From Nostoc sp. CHAB 5836 (GTDB lineage: Bacteria > Cyanobacteriota > Cyanobacteriia > Cyanobacteriales > Nostocaceae): 64,000 nucleotides of DNA. Below are positions 1 through 9,500 of this stretch, piece by piece (position 1 is the first letter of the stretch; each line of letters opens with the position of its first letter). The stretch is taken from NCBI RefSeq assembly GCF_020829445.1, contig NZ_JAIVFV010000007.1, positions 19,780 to 83,779 of the forward strand. Reading direction: 5' to 3'. Under the pieces are notes generated by a model. It did not search any database. It was not told the origin of the DNA and worked only from the letters and a program-made list of their open reading frames with translations. A program made the translations under genes and the position numbers.

Positions 1-1591
1 TCCCAATCTGATTCCAAAACTCATTCAAACACCAAGAGGTTAAAGGAACTCCCATACCACGCTTTTGTCGCCAAACAATTTCTGAAGGTAATAAGTTTTC
101 TACGGTTCGCTTCAGGATATATTTTTCACAAACTCCCTGCAAACACAGTTCTCCAGATACTTGAAACGTCCACTCAGCCAATGGTAAATCGCAGAAAGGC
201 GATCGCACAAACAACCCATGAACAAATCCTAAAGCAGTGGCACGCGGATGTATATTTTGTGACCCTTTCAACATCAAACTGGCACGACGCAAGCGATGCA
301 GGACAGCTGTGCAATACTCAGGGTCAAGTGCTTCTGCAATCCAATCTTCTGGATGTAAATTTTGTATCTGATCATAAATATGTGGCTGGTAAATTTGAGC
401 CTCGTAACCCCCAAGACGATGAAAAGTGCGGAGATATTGTTTGATAAAATTTTCTTGGATAGAGAGATTTTCGCTTTCGTAAATCCCTGCTGCTATTAAA
501 GGTTTATTCGTCCAACCTGCAAACAATTGATCGCCACCTTCGCCGTTAAAAATCACCCTAGTATCTTGCCTAGCCCTTTGTCCTAAAAGAAACAACGGAA
601 CTGTCACGCCATCGCCAAAAGGCAAATCTAGCGCCTGTACAGTCGGAATTAAAGCCTTCTGGATTTGATGCGGATTGGCATCAACTTTTACTAAAGGAAT
701 TTGCAAATGTTGGGCGACAATTTCGGCATAAAGAGATTCAGAAATACCTGCGTTACCAAAATCCAAGGTATAACCAATCACCTTTATCCCCGCTTGCACC
801 AGTAAGGCGGCGACAACAGAAGAATCTAATCCCCCAGAGAGAAAAACGCCTACAGGCTCATCTTTTAAGTCAGAAATTTGCCGTTCAACAGCTTGTTGAA
901 GCAGAGTTTGTAGTTCTTTGACGGACGTTGTTTCATCTTTTATTTGCACACCTGCTTGACGCCATTGTAATAAAGGTTGAGAAATTGGTGTTGAAAGCTT
1001 TTGTGACTCAGATTGACTTTGCCAAACTAACTCCTCTCCCGCCGGAACTGCAAATATTTGATTCACCGGTGTTAGGGGATTGGGAACATAAGAAAAACAA
1101 GAATAACCGTATAAACCCGGAATGTTGACTTCCAGATTTTCAACAACTTTCAACAGCAGTTGCAGACGCGATGCAAACCAAATGACTTGTTCTTGTTGTA
1201 TCCAATACAAGGGGACTTTTCCAAAAGGTTCTCGTCCTAAAATTAAGCGATCGCTTCGGTGTAATTTTACCCAAACATCAGGTAAAAATGAACTATCAGA
1301 GTGTAAGTAAGTAGATATTCCAGATGCAGATATACCTGCTACTCCTTCTGAATGATGAATTGGACAATTAATTGGCAAGATTGATTCTTGTGAAATAGCA
1401 ATATAAACAACATTCCAAATCGGGTAGTTATTCTCGGATAGCGAGTCGAGATTCAATAATTGGTGAGAAGTGGTGTGCAGCGTTTTGATAATATTTAACC
1501 GCGCTTCTAACTCGCGCCCTGAACCATAACCCCAATATCCAATAAATTGCTGAGGCTGATTTATCTTTTCACCCGGCGGAATGTTTTCCAT
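1..1591 (-). CDS. Asparagine-synthase-like protein, partial (3' end outside window)
   Basis: My own reading of the minus strand is open from the ATG at 1591 to the window edge (about 530 codons). It begins MENIPPGEKINQPQQF. An N-terminal glutaminase-type half contains GREPFGKVPLYW, resembling the RDPFGKKPLYY region of AsnB. A C-terminal synthetase half carries the PP-loop FLSGGLDSSVVAALL and later FNGEGGDQLFAG, both typical of asparagine synthases that adenylate a carboxylate. Position 2 is Glu, so the Cys2 nucleophile needed to release ammonia from glutamine is absent at the chosen start. The enzyme may use free ammonia or another amine, or belong to the amidotransferase-like branch that includes lasso-peptide cyclases. 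The start lies one base after the stop of the gene at 1593-2222, implying translational coupling. Family confident, substrate unknown. Confidence 0.85.
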   Translation of the reverse strand, partial: MENIPPGEKINQPQQFIGYWGYGSGRELEARLNIIKTLHTTSHQLLNLDSLSENNYPIWNVVYIAISQESILPINCPIHHSEGVAGISASGISTYLHSDSSFLPDVWVKLHRSDRLILGREPFGKVPLYWIQQEQVIWFASRLQLLLKVVENLEVNIPGLYGYSCFSYVPNPLTPVNQIFAVPAGEELVWQSQSESQKLSTPISQPLLQWRQAGVQIKDETTSVKELQTLLQQAVERQISDLKDEPVGVFLSGGLDSSVVAALLVQAGIKVIGYTLDFGNAGISESLYAEIVAQHLQIPLVKVDANPHQIQKALIPTVQALDLPFGDGVTVPLFLLGQRARQDTRVIFNGEGGDQLFAGWTNKPLIAAGIYESENLSIQENFIKQYLRTFHRLGGYEAQIYQPHIYDQIQNLHPEDWIAEALDPEYCTAVLHRLRRASLMLKGSQNIHPRATALGFVHGLFVRSPFCDLPLAEWTFQVSGELCLQGVCEKYILKRTVENLLPSEIVWRQKRGMGVPLTSWCLNEFWNQIG

Positions 1592-1592
1592 A

Positions 1593-2222
1593 CTATTTCA
1601 CTTCAAATTCTGTTTCGCTAAGTTGGCGATCTTGGAGAAATATTTGTGCCTTCCACTTACCTGGAGTCGATGCAGAACCGATGATGTAACGACACTGAGT
1701 ATCCCAGATCGATTTGTCAATTTCACGGGTTTGATAGCGGTTTTGCTTGACAATTTCACCATTAGGATTAATCCAATTGCAGGTTAAATTTAGCTTTTGA
1801 CCCACGGGTGTATCTTTTAACGTCACGCGGTAAAAGACTTCTGGACTGTTCTGGCGGGAGATATTTCTGAGGTCACTACCGTCATCTTGGGTGAGAGTAA
1901 TTCGGTTTCTTTGAGTCGAGACTCGCTCAAGAGTAGAATTATGCTGTCCAATAGTAAATAAAGTACCCATAATCGCCATCGCTACAGCAGCAATGACCCC
2001 AATAGCAATTGTCCGATTACGTTTTTGCTGTACTTTCAAAACTTGCTGACGCTGCACTTGAACGAGCGCTTCATCTAGCAAATTCGGTGCTAAACCTAAT
2101 TCCTGTAAAATTTGCTTGACTTGTTCAGGTTCAATTTCTGCTTCTTTTCGTGCTTGCAGGTTTCCAACTTCAGCGATGATCTGCGTTAGTTGCTCTGTAG
2201 TTAGTCTCTCTTTCATGATCAA
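1593..2222 (-). CDS. Small membrane-anchored protein of unknown function
   Basis: A 209-residue protein I do not recognise. Residues 1-70 are charged and helical (LTTEQLTQIIAEVGNLQARK, then EPEQVKQILQELGLAPNLLDEAL). One hydrophobic segment follows a KRNR stretch (about residues 70-92, TIAIGVIAAVAMAIMGTLF). The outer part (about 110-209) looks like a beta-sandwich with two cysteines (CNW and QCR) that could form a disulfide, ending in LSETEFEVK. This suggests an inner-membrane protein with a cytoplasmic helical domain and an extracytoplasmic domain. It is the first gene of a pair with the asparagine-synthase-like gene, one base apart, so the two probably act together. Function not assigned. 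Confidence 0.7.
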   Translation of the reverse strand: MIMKERLTTEQLTQIIAEVGNLQARKEAEIEPEQVKQILQELGLAPNLLDEALVQVQRQQVLKVQQKRNRTIAIGVIAAVAMAIMGTLFTIGQHNSTLERVSTQRNRITLTQDDGSDLRNISRQNSPEVFYRVTLKDTPVGQKLNLTCNWINPNGEIVKQNRYQTREIDKSIWDTQCRYIIGSASTPGKWKAQIFLQDRQLSETEFEVK

Positions 2223-2836
2223 GCAGCACTCCTACATAAAAAAGCGTTTAATTTTCTTTCTGCCAAAATAGCTTTGTTTGAGGTTGTGTGTCAAAGAAAT
2301 ACCTTCACAGCATAACTAGGAGAGTTTTTATAGATATAAAATAGCGATCGCCCACTCGCCTTTTTGCATAAAAAAGATTTTTGCTTCTAGTTTAGCTACA
2401 ACTGCTCCTTGTCAATTTCCGGTTTTTTCAACTTTACAGCGATTTTCAGGTAAATGAACCACAATTATGAGACCTAACCCCCAGCCCCTTCCCTACCTCT
2501 CCCTAACCCTCTCCTTGTAGGAGAGGGAAGCGGAAAAACTTTTGTTGCTGTCACTCGACCCTTGTCTGACGACAGGCTGACGCCAACGGGGAGAGGTTAA
2601 AAGGAAAGCTATAAGTCTTGAGTTTTCAATGACGGTTAGCTTAATTTTTTGAACCTAATTTCAACCTTACTATACTTGACAAAATGTCTGTTTTACGAGC
2701 AGGGATTATTTTTTTGCAAGTCATATCAGTAGCTAGAAATTTGTTGATATCCTCGCTTATGCATAAATTGATTGTGCTGATACGTCTAGTTAATAGAGGA
2801 TTGCAAGCTAAATTTCCTTTTTAATAGGAGAGTAAA
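2223..2836. other. Intergenic stretch with dispersed repeats
   Basis: This 614-bp gap holds no convincing gene. About 2471-2600 is a CT-rich dispersed Nostoc-type repeat (CCTAACCCCCAGCCCCTTCC followed by a hairpin around CTCTCCTTGTAGGAGAG). 2610-2644 is a near-identical inverse copy of a segment found upstream of the crystallin genes (see separate entry). The promoters of the diverging genes at 2222 (-) and 2837 (+) must also lie here. I could not pick a convincing -35/-10 pair. Confidence 0.6.
2610..2644 (-). repeat. 35-bp repeat, inverse copy of crystallin-upstream segment
   Basis: Reverse-complementing 2610-2644 gives a sequence matching 10856-10890 at 34 of 35 positions by eye. A third copy with a small deletion starts at 11936. 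The copies at 10856 and 11936 lie in the duplicated regions upstream of the two crystallin-like genes. This one lies upstream of the DUF928 gene at 2837. Confidence 0.8.
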
Positions 2837-3724
2837 ATGTCTAAGAGTATCTATGCGTTTATACTGCTAGCATCTAGGAATATGAAATGGATGCTAACAA
2901 TTGCTCTGATCTTGAGCAGCGTCACCTATTATCCAACAAAGGTAATAGGCCAAACTAAACAACTAGCAACGACTAAGCAGCCTGTGCAACCAAGCAAAGG
3001 TAGGACTTTACCTCAACAACCTACTTCTCGACCAGTTTTTATTTTGCCAAAAGCACCTGCTTCATTAAGTCCTATATCTGGGCGTAGAGCAGGAATGGGT
3101 AGTCGAGATAATTGCCCTGCGGTTCCAACCCCCCTCACTGCCTTAGTACCATTTCAAGAGGAACAAAAGGTTGGGGAACAGGAAAACAAGTCAATTGTTG
3201 GGATTGTAGAGGGACTAACCACTTCAGAACGGCCTACGTTTTGGTTTTATATCCCTTACACTAAGAATTTGTCTAACTCAAGCGCTGAATTTAGCTTACA
3301 GGATAGCGCCGAAAATGATGTTTATAGAAATGCGATCGCCCTACCTTCAAAGCCAAGTGTCATTGGTATTTCTCTCTCTAATACTGCTGCTTCGTTACAA
3401 GTAGATAAGACATATCGTTGGTATTTAAAAGTACATTGTAACAAAGAGGCAGCAAGCATTCCTGTATATGTCGAAGGGAACATTAAAAGAGTTAATTTAG
3501 ATTCTCGTGTTATCCAACAAATAGAAGCCGCAAATGAGCCTCGGCAGAAGATTATAATCTATGCTGAAAAAGGGATTTGGTTTGATGCTTTAAATATGCT
3601 AACACAAATACGCATTTCTAATTATAGAGATGCATCTGTTGAAGAAGATTGGCAAAGTTTATTGCAATCCATCAATTTGGGTAATATTGCTACGATGCCT
3701 CTAGTGAAATTACCAACCCGCTAA
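2837..3724 (+). CDS. DUF928 family secreted protein
   Basis: A 295-residue exported protein with an N-terminal signal segment (about residues 15-39, MKWMLTIALILSSV). It has a Pro/Gln-rich linker and then a cyanobacterial DUF928-type domain (about 95-230) with the landmarks CPAVPTPLTALVPF, TFWFYIPY, LQVDKTYRWYLKVHC and YVEGNIKRV. The C-terminus resembles the end of the second DUF928 protein in this window (33093-33941), including EKGIWFDALNML and DWQSLLQSINL. Function is unknown. These proteins recur beside CHAT-CHASE2 and haemagglutinin-type genes, which suggests a cell-surface role. The start has a good ribosome site (TAGGAGAG, spaced before ATG). The gene converges on the TPR-CHAT gene, with a MITE in the gap. 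Confidence 0.85.
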   Translation: MSKSIYAFILLASRNMKWMLTIALILSSVTYYPTKVIGQTKQLATTKQPVQPSKGRTLPQQPTSRPVFILPKAPASLSPISGRRAGMGSRDNCPAVPTPLTALVPFQEEQKVGEQENKSIVGIVEGLTTSERPTFWFYIPYTKNLSNSSAEFSLQDSAENDVYRNAIALPSKPSVIGISLSNTAASLQVDKTYRWYLKVHCNKEAASIPVYVEGNIKRVNLDSRVIQQIEAANEPRQKIIIYAEKGIWFDALNMLTQIRISNYRDASVEEDWQSLLQSINLGNIATMPLVKLPTR

Positions 3725-3752
3725 TAATTTCATATCCAGTAAAGTATCTATA

Positions 3753-3899
3753 TAGCGGTTCTCAATTGCATAGAATACAGACCTAACCCCCAGCCCCTTC
3801 CCTTCAAGGGAAGAGGAGTAAGATTCAAAGCCTCTCTCCTCTTAGGAGAGAGGTTTGGAGAGAGGTCAAAACTGTACTGCACCCAAGCGAGAACCGCTA
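3753..3899. mobile_element. MITE with TAGCGGTTCTC inverted ends, TA target duplication
   Basis: The ends TAGCGGTTCTC (3753-3763) and GAGAACCGCTA (3889-3899) are perfect inverted repeats. They are flanked by TA on both sides (3751-3752 and 3900-3901), the signature of IS630/Tc1-type transposition. The interior is the CT-rich Nostoc repeat with hairpins. It carries no gene and sits between two convergent genes, where its structure may also terminate transcription. Confidence 0.8.
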
Positions 3900-3912
3900 T
3901 AAGCCTAGATTT

Positions 3913-6546
3913 CTACAACCAATTACCAACTATAACGTAGGGTGCCCAGTACATCGGACGGTTATATTCAGGAGCTTCAAGTAATTTTAATTGAGCAAAG
4001 CGTAAAGCTTCTGCTGTAGTTTTACCAATCACTAACTGATGGTAAAATTCCTCAATGAACAAAGCTGTCGAGTTATCACCAATTTGCCATAAGGAGGCTA
4101 AAGTACTCCGCGCACCAGCACGCAGGGCAACTCCTGCTAATCCCAACGCAGCCCGGTTATCTCCTGCTGCTGTTTCGCAAGCACTCAAAACAAGTAATTC
4201 AACTGGCTCTGTTCGTTTTTGCTCTCTACTTTTGAGCAAGCTATCTAATTCACTCACATTGATGCGTCCATCAGCTGCTAAGATAAAAGTGTCTTTTGCC
4301 TTAGAGCTAAATTGCCCGTGAGTTGCCAAGTGAACAACTCTAAAAGCTTGAGCGTTGATAGTTTTTGCTAAATTTGTACTAGTAAAATTTTCATCCAACA
4401 ATGTAGTTGTCGATACGCCTGATTCCTGAATTAATTTCAGTTCAACCAAAACGTTGGGAAGTGGTGCAAACTTTTCATTTTTGGGTGGTTGTGATAGTCC
4501 TCCAACCAGGGCATTTAATTTTTTGTGTGCTAAAGGTTTGGGAGTAAATAGTTGCAGTCCGGGGCTAATAGCTACAGAGTATTTTTGGACTAAATACAAT
4601 GCCCCATCATACAATGCAGACATCGGGATATTTCGCAGCAACCCATCTGGAATAAAGACTAGAGTATTAACTTTAGTATTTTTGAGGTCTGTTTCAACTG
4701 GTTTGATTAACCAATTATAAAGCTGTTGAGAAGCTGCTTTAAATTTCTGATTAGCATCGGGTTCGACTATGGTCTCTCGTATTTTTGTAATAACTTGCTC
4801 TAATTGCTGACGATTGACTTTAGAAGTTTTATGTATCAACGGTTGATTGGGAAGTTTGATAATAATTTCTAAATGGTTATCTAGAATAATCGGGTAGAAA
4901 ATCGCAGTATTCGGGTTGTCGCGGTCTACTAATTTGTCCAACACCACAAATTGATTGCTCAAGCAAGCTTCTCGGAAAAAATTGTCGAGTTCTGCAACTT
5001 GCAAGGCTTCAATTCGCTGTCGTGCTTTATCTAAATCTGGTTTTCCTTGTCCAATCTCTTGTAAAATCAGTTCTACAGACTGCCGATAAAGAGGTTCTAT
5101 GCGATCGCGAAAATTGAACTGCACGTCTCGATTAACTGCAACTAAATCGCTGCGAAGAGACTGAAGAGTTGTTACAGCAACATCATAAGCAGATATGGCG
5201 GCTGGGATATTTCCCTGTGCTTTGAGTAAGCGTCCTAACTGCCACTCAAGGCGATAAGCTATATCTGAGGCATCAATTTTTTGAGCCATAAATAATGCTT
5301 GTTGCGTCAAATTCTGTGCTTCTTGCAATTGTTGGTTCTGCTCGTAAACTTCTCCCAAGCTGCCCAGTCCATAGGATTCGGCACGTTCATCGCCGATTAT
5401 TTTGGCTTGCTGAACGCTACTTGCCAGAATCTCTGCAATGTCTTTTTTGTTACCAATTGTAGTCAAGGTCTGAGCAAAATTGATCCGTGCATAAATACCA
5501 GCTTGATTGGTAGGTAGATTGGGGACTTGAGATTGGATTATGGGTATTAATGACTTTGCTTCAGTGATACGTTCGTTTTCGATAAGCAAACTCAGCTGAT
5601 TAATCAGGGCTTGAACTTTGGCTAGAGGGTTTGGTGCAATTTTGGCAGCATTTTCATAATGAGCGATCGCCTCTTTAATATTACTTAACGACCTAGCAGT
5701 GTTACCGAGGCTAAATTCCGTCAAACTAATTTCTAGAGGCAGTTGTAGACGTTGAGCGATTTCTAAGCTTTGTTGTAAGTTTTTCTGGGATGACTCAAGT
5801 TCGCCTAATTGTTGCTGGACATTACCAAGCGATCGCAAGGCTGTTACTTTTATAATTGAGTCAGGTTGAGAAATTAATTGTTGGGATACTTCATTCAATA
5901 TATCTAAACTACGGCGGTAAAAGCCAGCAACTCGTAGAGCTTGTCCTTGGTTAATCCGGCTGCGCGTTACTCCAGCATTGTCACCTAATTTCTTCCAGAT
6001 TTGCTCTGCTTGTTGTGATGTTTTTATAGATGCATCAGTTTGTCCCTGTGCTAGTTGCAATTCGCTCTGAATATTTAGAGTTTGTGCCAGAATTTCTAAC
6101 AATTCAGATTTTGGATTGTTAAGATTTAACTTTTGATTTATCTTATTCCAGCCGAGTAAATTTAAGCTATTGTCAATAGTTGCATCAGCTTCTTTCCATG
6201 AGCCGAGTTGCTGGTATACAAGAGATAGGTTAGTCAGCGCTGCGGCTTGTGCGAGGTTATTGCTTTCTCGTTGATAGCTACGGGCAGCTTGTTGTAGAAC
6301 ATTTACTGCTTCAGTAAAACGTCCAGTTTGATAAAACACTTCTCCTTGCTCAAGAAGTGCCTGTAGTATTGCTGCTGGGGGTTTATTCGTTTGGATGTGA
6401 AACTCGTCTGGTGAATTTGTCTTTTGTTGTTTAGCAAATGTGCTAGGGATAATAGTCAGGAAAATAGCAAGAGTAAATAGGACTACGGGAGTTACTGCAA
6501 ATCTAACGGCTCGCTTTGGCATCTGAAGTTTTGCCATATTTGACAC
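3913..6546 (-). CDS. TPR-CHAT domain protein (caspase-like)
   Basis: An 877-residue protein. Residues 1-39 form a signal peptide or anchor (VVLFTLAIFLTIIPSTFAK). About 50-450 is a run of tetratricopeptide repeats (for example GEVFYQTGRFTEAVNVLQQA), followed by a helical linker. A C-terminal CHAT domain spans about 560-877. The catalytic dyad is visible as His743 in HLATHG and Cys790 in LSACETAAGD, and the end PYVIVGNWL is typical. CHAT (caspase HetF associated with TPRs) domains are cysteine-peptidase-like. The signal segment suggests it acts outside the cytoplasm. The gene start overlaps the end of the haemagglutinin-type gene by 44 bp, so they are co-transcribed and probably functional partners. 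The alternative Met4 (6537) is equally plausible as the start. Its paralogue lies at 54370-57033 with the same neighbour type. Confidence 0.92.
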   Translation of the reverse strand: MSNMAKLQMPKRAVRFAVTPVVLFTLAIFLTIIPSTFAKQQKTNSPDEFHIQTNKPPAAILQALLEQGEVFYQTGRFTEAVNVLQQAARSYQRESNNLAQAAALTNLSLVYQQLGSWKEADATIDNSLNLLGWNKINQKLNLNNPKSELLEILAQTLNIQSELQLAQGQTDASIKTSQQAEQIWKKLGDNAGVTRSRINQGQALRVAGFYRRSLDILNEVSQQLISQPDSIIKVTALRSLGNVQQQLGELESSQKNLQQSLEIAQRLQLPLEISLTEFSLGNTARSLSNIKEAIAHYENAAKIAPNPLAKVQALINQLSLLIENERITEAKSLIPIIQSQVPNLPTNQAGIYARINFAQTLTTIGNKKDIAEILASSVQQAKIIGDERAESYGLGSLGEVYEQNQQLQEAQNLTQQALFMAQKIDASDIAYRLEWQLGRLLKAQGNIPAAISAYDVAVTTLQSLRSDLVAVNRDVQFNFRDRIEPLYRQSVELILQEIGQGKPDLDKARQRIEALQVAELDNFFREACLSNQFVVLDKLVDRDNPNTAIFYPIILDNHLEIIIKLPNQPLIHKTSKVNRQQLEQVITKIRETIVEPDANQKFKAASQQLYNWLIKPVETDLKNTKVNTLVFIPDGLLRNIPMSALYDGALYLVQKYSVAISPGLQLFTPKPLAHKKLNALVGGLSQPPKNEKFAPLPNVLVELKLIQESGVSTTTLLDENFTSTNLAKTINAQAFRVVHLATHGQFSSKAKDTFILAADGRINVSELDSLLKSREQKRTEPVELLVLSACETAAGDNRAALGLAGVALRAGARSTLASLWQIGDNSTALFIEEFYHQLVIGKTTAEALRFAQLKLLEAPEYNRPMYWAPYVIVGNWL

Positions 6547-9500
6547 CTCCCTGAGATACAGGACAGTCAGCAGGTGTTTGCCAAGGGCTGTGGGGGTTGA
6601 GTTGAGGAACTTGTGCTACTAGTTCTATGTTTCCATTGCGATCGATTACCCAGCCAGAAGCTTCCACAATTGGAATTGTAGCAGGAATGGGAGCAGTTGA
6701 AACTGCTGTTAATTGTGGTTGAGTTGTTGTGTTTGCGAAGTTTTCTGGTTCTGGTCTTAATTTCACCCAAGTAGACACAGTACTTGCATCTTGTAATGGT
6801 TCAGTAGGACTCATGGGTAGTCCGCCGCGTCCTGTTGCCACAAATGTATTTTGGAATTGCCGAGTTCCAGGTGTGCAAGCATTGGAAATTTGGTTAGAAG
6901 CATCAACTAGATTAATTGAGAGTTCGACTAAACCATTACTAGGGTTTACATCAGGTCGAGTAATTTCTATATTGCCGCTTAAATCAGGCGTTGCTCCTGT
7001 GGCGGTAATATCACTTGTGTTTGGGGAAGGCTCATTTCGGGACTGGATGCCAAAGATCCCTGCAATATTTTTGATGGTGACATTCCCGCCACGGGACTTA
7101 GCGGAATCTGCTCTAATGTCGCTATTTTCATTGGGAACGGCGATGATAAAGCCATTTTTGGCATCAATTGTGATGTTACCAGCAGTGATATCATTACCAC
7201 TGGCGTTAGTGGTAATACTGCTACCATGACGCAGTAATAATAAAGGTGAATTGAGAAAGATATTTCCCCCACCTCCTTGAGTATCGGCGTTAATTTTCGC
7301 CCTGTTGTCCAGCAAAATAGAGTTAGCATCTACAGTTAGGTTGCCAGCTTTCCCAGAATTTGCGCTGCTGACTGTAACTTGCGCCCCATCCCGTGCTACT
7401 AATTTTCCTGTCCTCAAAGTTAAGTCTCCGCCATTGCCAGCGCCTGTAGTTTCAGCGGATATAATTGAGCCATTGCCAGTGAGGGTAATAGATTCAGGGG
7501 CAGTTATTGTTAAGGTTCCACCTTGACCGCTACTACTGGTAGATGCTGATATCTGCGCTCCACTTTGAAAATTTACTTTTAAGTTTTGTTCGTTACCAAG
7601 AGGTTGCAAAATAAGTTTACCAGCATTACCTGTACTGCTTGTTTGGGCGAACAGACCGCTATTGGAGCCAGATAGCTGGATTTCTGGGACATTCACCGTG
7701 ATGTCACCCGCTTGTCCACCGCTATTGGAAGCGGTAGATGTAAATAGTCCAGAGCTTCCCGAGACACCCACGAAATCAGAGGCGTTAATTTCAATCTTAC
7801 CTGCATTCCCTTGTCCACTGGTATCGGTTTGAATTTTAGCGCCATTGGTTAAAGATAGAGAACCAGCTCTGATGTTGATATCACCACCTTTGCCGACTGC
7901 TTCTCTTGTAACTAGGCTGTCAATGAACCCATTGTTAAGCGAAACCGAATCCTTTGCAATTATGTTGACGCTGCCTGCATCTCCTCGGTTTTCTGTGCGA
8001 GCAACCAATCTAGCACCATTTCTCACCGCGAGGGATTGACTATTGATTGTGATGTTACCCGCATTGCCCACTCCCCTATCCCCAGCCACAAGGGTATATG
8101 CATCACTGCCTCTACCATCAAACTCGACGTTATTACCAGCTTTGATCGTTATACTGCCCGCATCCCCCTCTCCAAAAGTGGCGGACACCAGTTGACCGGT
8201 CTGGTCTTTGGCAACACTTGAAGGGATACCCGTCACCCGGACAGACCCATCTGTAGTAATGCGAATATTACCTGCGCTACCACTGCCTCCTTTTTCCAAC
8301 CTGCTAAGTGCAAACCCACCATCAAATAAAACTAAATCGCGGGCTTTGATGTTAATATCGCCTGCCCGACCTCTTCCACCGGGAGTAATGCTAGAATTAA
8401 GTTCAGAATTATGAGCAACGGTGAGCGTCCCAGTGTCAATGCTAATGCCACCACTGTTGCCTGCATCCGCTTGTCCATAGGTACTGGTAGAAAGTTGAGC
8501 GCCATTGGTTACAGATACAGAATCAGCGCTAATTTGAATATTTCCACCTTTTCCAACTCCAGTCTGTTGTACGTTGCTGAAAGCACCGCTCCGGAAGGGT
8601 ATGAAAGCACCGTTGGGGGAGATAATAGCAACAGCCCCATCAAAGGAAACCTTCTCACGTGCATTAATTACCACATTCCCTGCATCCCCTTGTCCACTAG
8701 TGTTGGCAGAAAGTTGAGCGCCATTCCTCAAGAAGACCGATCCTGCTGTAGCTGTGATGTTGATATCACCACCGTTGCCTGTGGAGTTAGTCTCTGTGCT
8801 TGTAGATGCCGCACTAATATCATCAAATGAGACGGTATCGCGGGCAAATATATTTACACTGCCTGCATCCCCTTGTCCCCTAGTGCTGGCAGAAAGTCGA
8901 GCGCGATTCCTCAAGAAGACCGACCCTGCTGTAGCTGTGATGTTGATATCACCGCCCTTGAGTGTTCCATAGTTCTCGCTGTTAATCTTGCCGCCATTAA
9001 TCAAAATTGTTCCTGTGTCACTGTTGATGGTGATATCCCCGCTTATGCCAAACTTACCACCATCTGACCTCATTCCTGTGGTAGTAATATCACCCTCCGC
9101 TTGAAGCATAATCTTGCCGCCATTGCCAGAGTTGATTTGAAAAGTATTTGCGTTGAGTTTACCCGTAGTAATACTGCCGTTTTTAGCTTCAAGGCTGATG
9201 TTGCCTCCATTTCCCGCATTGCCAGAATTAGAACGCGAGTAAGAGAACAAGTTATTAGTAGTTATGTTGCCGTTGGTAGCTTTTAAGCTAATGTCACCTC
9301 CATTATTCGCGCCATTAATTGTAACCAAGTCTTGTTCATTGGTTTTTATTGCCCCAGCACTGTTAATAGCGATCGCACCCCCATTAGTTGTAATTCCTTT
9401 AGTACTCACATCCCCGGATGCTGTTGTTAAGCTAACTATCCCCCCAGTGCCATTAAACGGCTGTAAGGAAACATCTCCACCTAAAGTAATTCCCTCTGGC

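Noticed and set aside
1..1591. Lasso-peptide cyclase
   Set aside because: No precursor, B1/B2 protease or exporter gene is visible beside it inside the window. Kept only as an alternative in the entry.
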